Assembly (NCBI GenBank): GCA_030680405.1
Contig: JAUXVT010000005.1
Location: 1-54,168 of the forward strand
Direction: 5' to 3'
Source of the DNA: Thiobacillus sp.
GTDB taxonomy: Bacteria; Pseudomonadota; Gammaproteobacteria; Burkholderiales; Thiobacillaceae
Length of the DNA: 54,168 nucleotides
The translations under genes were made by a program, and so were the position numbers. The notes beneath the pieces were generated by a model, which worked only from the letters and a program-made list of their open reading frames with translations, did no database searches and was not told the DNA's origin. Of the stretch, positions 50,696 through 54,168 are shown one piece after another (within the stretch, counting starts at the first letter, position 1; the number at the start of each line of letters is the position of its first letter).

Positions 50696-53407
50696 TCACT
50701 TCAAGGCGTTGCCGACGACCTCGGCGACGTCTTTCGCCAGGCCCTCGCAGGTCCTGATCCGCTCCAGCGCAGTCCGTGCGTGGCCCTGGCGAACGGCATC
50801 GAACTGGCGCCAGCGGTCGAAGCTGCGCGCCAGGCGCGAAGCCACCTGCGGGTTGATCGCCTGCAGTTCGATGATGACGTCGGCCGCCAGTTGGTAGCCG
50901 CTGCCGTCGAGCGAGTGGAAGTGGCGCGGGTTGGCGGCGCAGAAGCTGCGCACCAGGGCATAGACCTTGTTTGGATTCTTCAGGTCGAAGGCCGGGTGCA
51001 GCATGAGTTCGCGCACCCGCGCCACGGTGCCGGGCAGGCGCGAAGTCGCCTGGACCTGCAGCCACTTGTCGACCACCAGCGCTTCGTCCTGCCAGTGCCC
51101 GTGGAACGCCGCGAGGGCGGTCTCGCGTTCCGGGAGGTCGAGATTGGCGAGGGTGGCCAGCGCTGCGATCACGTCAGTCATGTTGCCGCCCTGCTCGAAC
51201 TGGGCCAGAAGACGCGGCAGCACGGCGGTGCGGAAATAGGCGTCGTCGCTTTCGGCAAGGTAGCCGAGGCAGAGGTTGCGCAAGGCGCGGCGGCCGACCT
51301 GGGCGCCATCCGGGGCGTAGGGTTCGGCGGGTGCGAGCGCGATCCACACGGTCTCGAAACGGGCCCTCAGTTGGCTGGCGAGGTGGCGCCACAGATTGAC
51401 GCGGGCGCGATGGATCGCCTCGGGGTCGATGGCCTGTCCGCGACCGGCCACTTCCTCGGCCAGCACCTGCTCGGCCGGCAAGACCAGGGCTTCGGCGGCC
51501 AGCGCGGGATCGCGCTTGAGGCCGGCATCGAGTACGCGGCCGCAGGCGGCGACGAAGTCCGCGGGAATCCAGTTGGCGCCCTCGCCGCCGGCCGCGATGC
51601 CGGCGAGCAGGACGCGGGTGGCGAGGCGCTGGCCGGCTTCCCAGCGGTTGAACGCATCGGAGTCGTGCGCCATCAGGTGGGCGAGTTCGGCATCGGTCTG
51701 TTCAAGGTCGAGGTGCACCGGCGCGGAAAAGTCGCGCAGCAGCGAGACGACCGGCGCGGCCGGGATGTCCTCGAAGACGAAGGTTTGTGTGGTATCGGAG
51801 AGCGACAGCACACGCGTGGTGCCCTGCGCCGCGGGCTCGCCGGCAAGACGCAACGGCGCATCCGCGCCGTCGGGCAGTACCAGGCCGAGGGCGACCGGGA
51901 AATGCAGCGGGCCTTCATCGATCAGCACGCCCGCGTCCGCGAGACGCTGCTCGTAGGCGGTTGGAGCGAGGCTTTGCGTGAGGGTCAGCGTGTAGCGCCG
52001 GGCCGCTGCGTCCCACCTGCCCTCGGCTTTCAGGCGCGGCGTGCCGGCGCGGGCGTACCAGCGGCGGAACTGGGCGAGGTCGATCCCTGAGGCATCCTGC
52101 ATGGCGGCGACGAAGTCCTCGCAGGTGACGGCCTGGCCGTCGTGACGCTGGAAATAGAGGTCCATGCCCTGGCGAAACGCCTCGCGCCCGAGCAGCGTGT
52201 GGATCATGCGAACGACTTCGGCGCCTTTTCCGTACACCGTGGCGGTGTAGAAATTGTTGATCTCGGCGTAGGAAGCCGGACGCACCGGATGCGCCATGGG
52301 ACCGGCATCCTCGGGGAACTGGCCAACGCGCAAGGCACGCACTTCCTGGATGCGGGTGACGGCGCGCGAATGCGTGTCGGCGCCGAATTCCTGGTCGCGG
52401 AAGACGGTGAGGCCCTCCTTGAGCGAGAGCTGGAACCAGTCGCGGCAGGTGACGCGGTTGCCGGTCCAGTTGTGGAAATACTCGTGGGCGACGACGCGGT
52501 CGATGTTCTGGTAGTCGGTGTCGGTCGCGGTGTCGGGGCGGGCCAGCACGTACTTGGTGTTGAAGATGTTGAGGCCCTTGTTTTCCATCGCCCCCATGTT
52601 GAAGTCGCCCACCGCGACGATCATGTAGTGGTCGAGGTCCATCTCCAGGCCGAAGCGCGCCTCGTCCCAGCGCATCGCTTTTTTCAAAGCTGCAATGGCG
52701 TGGCCGCACTGGTCGATCTTGCCGGGCTCGACATACACCGCGAGGCGGACCGTGCGGCCAGAGCGGGTGACGAAGCTGTCCTCGAGCACGTCCAGTCTGG
52801 CGGCAACGAGGGCGAACAGGTAGGCCGGCTTGGGAAAGGGATCTTCCCAGCGCGCCCAGTGGCGTGAGGCATCGTGCTCGCTGGTGCCGGAAGCAACCAG
52901 GTTGCCGTTGGACAGCAGCTGCGGGAAGCGCTCGCGATCGGCTTCGATGGTGCAGGTGTAGCGCGCCATCACGTCGGGGCGGTCCGGAAAAAAGGTGATG
53001 CGGCGGAAACCCTCGGCCTCGCATTGCGAGAAGTAGCCGTCCCTGGAACGATAGAGGCCGGAGAGCTGGGTGTTGCTGTCCGGCTCGATGCGCACCACGG
53101 TTTCGAGCATGAAGGCATCCGGCAGCGGGCCGGCATCCACCCCGGCGATGGTCAGCGTGTCATCGGCAAGGGCATGGCGCGAGGGGTCGAGCGCGGTGCC
53201 GTCGAGGCTGACTGCCTGCAACGCGAGATCCTTGCCATTCAGAACGAGTGCGCCGCCGGCCCCCTGCGGATTGCGCCTGCAGGCAAGCCTGGCGCGGACT
53301 TCGGCGTGGCCTTGATGGATCGCGACATGAAGATCGACCGTGTCGACCAGCCAGGCGGGGAGCGTGTAGTCACTGAGGTAGATCGTGTTCGGGGTTTCGG
53401 TGCGCAT
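50696..53407 (-). CDS. pepN: aminopeptidase N
   Basis: The 903-residue M1 zinc metallopeptidase has GAMEN (272-276), HEYFH (308-312) with the third zinc ligand E331 and a long C-terminal helical domain (about 530-903, with the DUF3458 region). It removes N-terminal residues in the cytoplasm. Full length against E. coli PepN (870). The start at 53407 (MRTETPNTIYL) fits the family. It lies 50 bases upstream of the aldo/keto reductase in the same direction. Confidence 0.95.
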   Translation of the reverse strand: MRTETPNTIYLSDYTLPAWLVDTVDLHVAIHQGHAEVRARLACRRNPQGAGGALVLNGKDLALQAVSLDGTALDPSRHALADDTLTIAGVDAGPLPDAFMLETVVRIEPDSNTQLSGLYRSRDGYFSQCEAEGFRRITFFPDRPDVMARYTCTIEADRERFPQLLSNGNLVASGTSEHDASRHWARWEDPFPKPAYLFALVAARLDVLEDSFVTRSGRTVRLAVYVEPGKIDQCGHAIAALKKAMRWDEARFGLEMDLDHYMIVAVGDFNMGAMENKGLNIFNTKYVLARPDTATDTDYQNIDRVVAHEYFHNWTGNRVTCRDWFQLSLKEGLTVFRDQEFGADTHSRAVTRIQEVRALRVGQFPEDAGPMAHPVRPASYAEINNFYTATVYGKGAEVVRMIHTLLGREAFRQGMDLYFQRHDGQAVTCEDFVAAMQDASGIDLAQFRRWYARAGTPRLKAEGRWDAAARRYTLTLTQSLAPTAYEQRLADAGVLIDEGPLHFPVALGLVLPDGADAPLRLAGEPAAQGTTRVLSLSDTTQTFVFEDIPAAPVVSLLRDFSAPVHLDLEQTDAELAHLMAHDSDAFNRWEAGQRLATRVLLAGIAAGGEGANWIPADFVAACGRVLDAGLKRDPALAAEALVLPAEQVLAEEVAGRGQAIDPEAIHRARVNLWRHLASQLRARFETVWIALAPAEPYAPDGAQVGRRALRNLCLGYLAESDDAYFRTAVLPRLLAQFEQGGNMTDVIAALATLANLDLPERETALAAFHGHWQDEALVVDKWLQVQATSRLPGTVARVRELMLHPAFDLKNPNKVYALVRSFCAANPRHFHSLDGSGYQLAADVIIELQAINPQVASRLARSFDRWRQFDAVRQGHARTALERIRTCEGLAKDVAEVVGNALK

Positions 53408-53633
53408 GAGAAATTCCTGGAAAAACGTTCAAAACAGCGGGCACCGCGACACGGCGCACTCGTAGAAGCGGCCGGCCCGGTTCAAGACCCGTATCAGACG
53501 CGGCGGCTTCAATGACTGCAAAAGCCGAACCCAGCCTATCACCCTACGCCCATTCCCACACCCCATTCCGACCTGCGGAAGCAAGCTGACGCCATCCGAC
53601 AGGCCGCTTCCAGCGCCCCATTCCGAATACCCG

Positions 53634-53659
53634 TAAAAAAGGCCAGCACCTGGCTGGCC
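53634..53659 (-). terminator. intrinsic terminator of the ferritin-like gene
   Basis: On the minus strand GGCCAGC-CAGGT-GCTGGCC is followed by TTTTTT. It sits 22 bases after the stop of the di-iron gene, and pepN has its own promoter region beyond it. Confidence 0.85.
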
Positions 53660-53680
53660 TGATGGATGTGCATGCTGGCG

Positions 53681-54168
53681 TCAGGCTGCAGCCAGCACCT
53701 GCTTGCGGTAACGGTTGAGGTCGCGCACGTTCTCGAAGGGCTGGCCCAGCAGGCTCGAGAGGTTGCGCAGAATGCCGCCTATCACCTTGTTTTCCCAGGT
53801 TTCGTCGAAGCGGATCTGCTCGTCGAGCCAGTGTTCGAGCCATTCCGGATTGGGCAGGCGCGACTGGATGGTGTCCTGCGGGAACAGGGCTTCATTGACG
53901 TGCAGGTTGGTGGGATGCAGGGCCTTGTCGGAGCGCTGGCTCGACGCCATCAGGAAACCGATCTTGGCGAAAGCCGCTGCAACATTCGGCCCGCCCTGCT
54001 TCAGCGCGCGCTTCATGTATTGCAGGTAGGCGCCGCCGTGACGGCCCTCATCCCTGGAAATGGTTTCGTAAATCTTTTTGATCACCGGTTCGGTGTGCCA
54101 TTCGGACGCGCGCTTGTACCACTGGGTGAGGCGCACTTCGCCGCAGAAATGCAGCATCAGGGTTTCCA
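53681..54168 (-). CDS. ferritin-like di-iron protein, 5' end outside the window
   Basis: The last ~162 residues are visible. SRDEGRHGGAYLQYM has the ExxH motif of a di-iron helical bundle, and the upstream helix ends ETLMLHFCGE with a further Glu. This is the pattern of the acyl-ACP desaturase and related ferritin-like proteins. The rest (LPNPEWLEHWLDEQIRFDE) is helical. Substrate is unknown. The reading frame is open to the end of the window. Confidence 0.7.
   Translation of the reverse strand, partial: ETLMLHFCGEVRLTQWYKRASEWHTEPVIKKIYETISRDEGRHGGAYLQYMKRALKQGGPNVAAAFAKIGFLMASSQRSDKALHPTNLHVNEALFPQDTIQSRLPNPEWLEHWLDEQIRFDETWENKVIGGILRNLSSLLGQPFENVRDLNRYRKQVLAAA

Overview
The window looks like a chromosomal segment of a GC-rich betaproteobacterium, most likely a facultatively anaerobic, denitrifying, sulfur-oxidising type (Thiobacillus, Sulfuritalea or a relative). 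This rests on gene content: narXL-narK-narK2-narGHJI, norCB, nirS, nnrS, an SQR-like flavoprotein, two DsrC-family proteins and a siroheme sulfite reductase. The placement is inference. No rRNA, tRNA or CRISPR array was seen.

Layout. (1) 1-3000: a decayed flavin reductase fragment, cfa (minus), an IS4-type remnant with terminal inverted repeats and a 161-bp MITE-like element. (2) 3113-9585 (minus): a tightly coupled cluster of an amino-acid dehydrogenase, a 2-oxoacid:ferredoxin oxidoreductase (fused gamma-delta, alpha, beta) and an acyl-CoA synthetase, with a CBS-domain protein downstream. Start/stop overlaps show translational coupling, and a near-identical 25-bp motif precedes both the first gene and the CBS gene. 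(3) 9713-12279 (minus): narXL, divergent from (4) 12574-24296 (plus): narK, narK2, narGHJI, an SQR-like protein without the usual redox cysteines and a DsrC-like protein. A 7-2-7 NarL-type site lies between the two units. (5) 24374-28914: two small membrane proteins, norCB and nirS, closed by an intrinsic terminator. (6) 28970-35388: TonB-dependent receptor, nnrS, a 67-residue unknown, a truncated haemoglobin and tonB-exbB-exbD. (7) 35469-38051: a small membrane protein, gamma-glutamyltransferase and a HigA-type regulator. (8) 38114-48838: a scarred accessory region. It holds an internally deleted group II intron, a dead IS30 copy, IS1595-type ends and remnants, a Rieske oxygenase alpha/beta pair behind a sigma-54 promoter, a decayed cysH/DUF934 end attached to an intact sulfite reductase gene, a second DsrC-like gene divergent from a CysB-type LysR gene, a truncated IS3 orfA and a diverged partial duplicate of the oxygenase beta gene with its 3' region. 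(9) 49016-54168 (minus): DUF6064-like membrane protein, Tat-exported aldo/keto reductase, pepN and a ferritin-like di-iron protein running off the window.

How it fits together. NarX/NarL sense nitrate and would switch on nitrate uptake (NarK, NarK2) and respiration (NarGHI, matured by NarJ). NirS and NorCB carry nitrite to N2O; nosZ is not in the window. NnrS and the truncated haemoglobin are probably for nitric-oxide stress. The TonB system would energise uptake, perhaps of the metal or haem these enzymes need.

The less expected parts are the cysteine-poor SQR/DsrC pair at the end of the nar operon, the two unnamed small membrane proteins before norCB, and the sigma-54-controlled Rieske oxygenase with an odd iron-site motif, set between insertion-sequence ends and partly duplicated 6 kb away.
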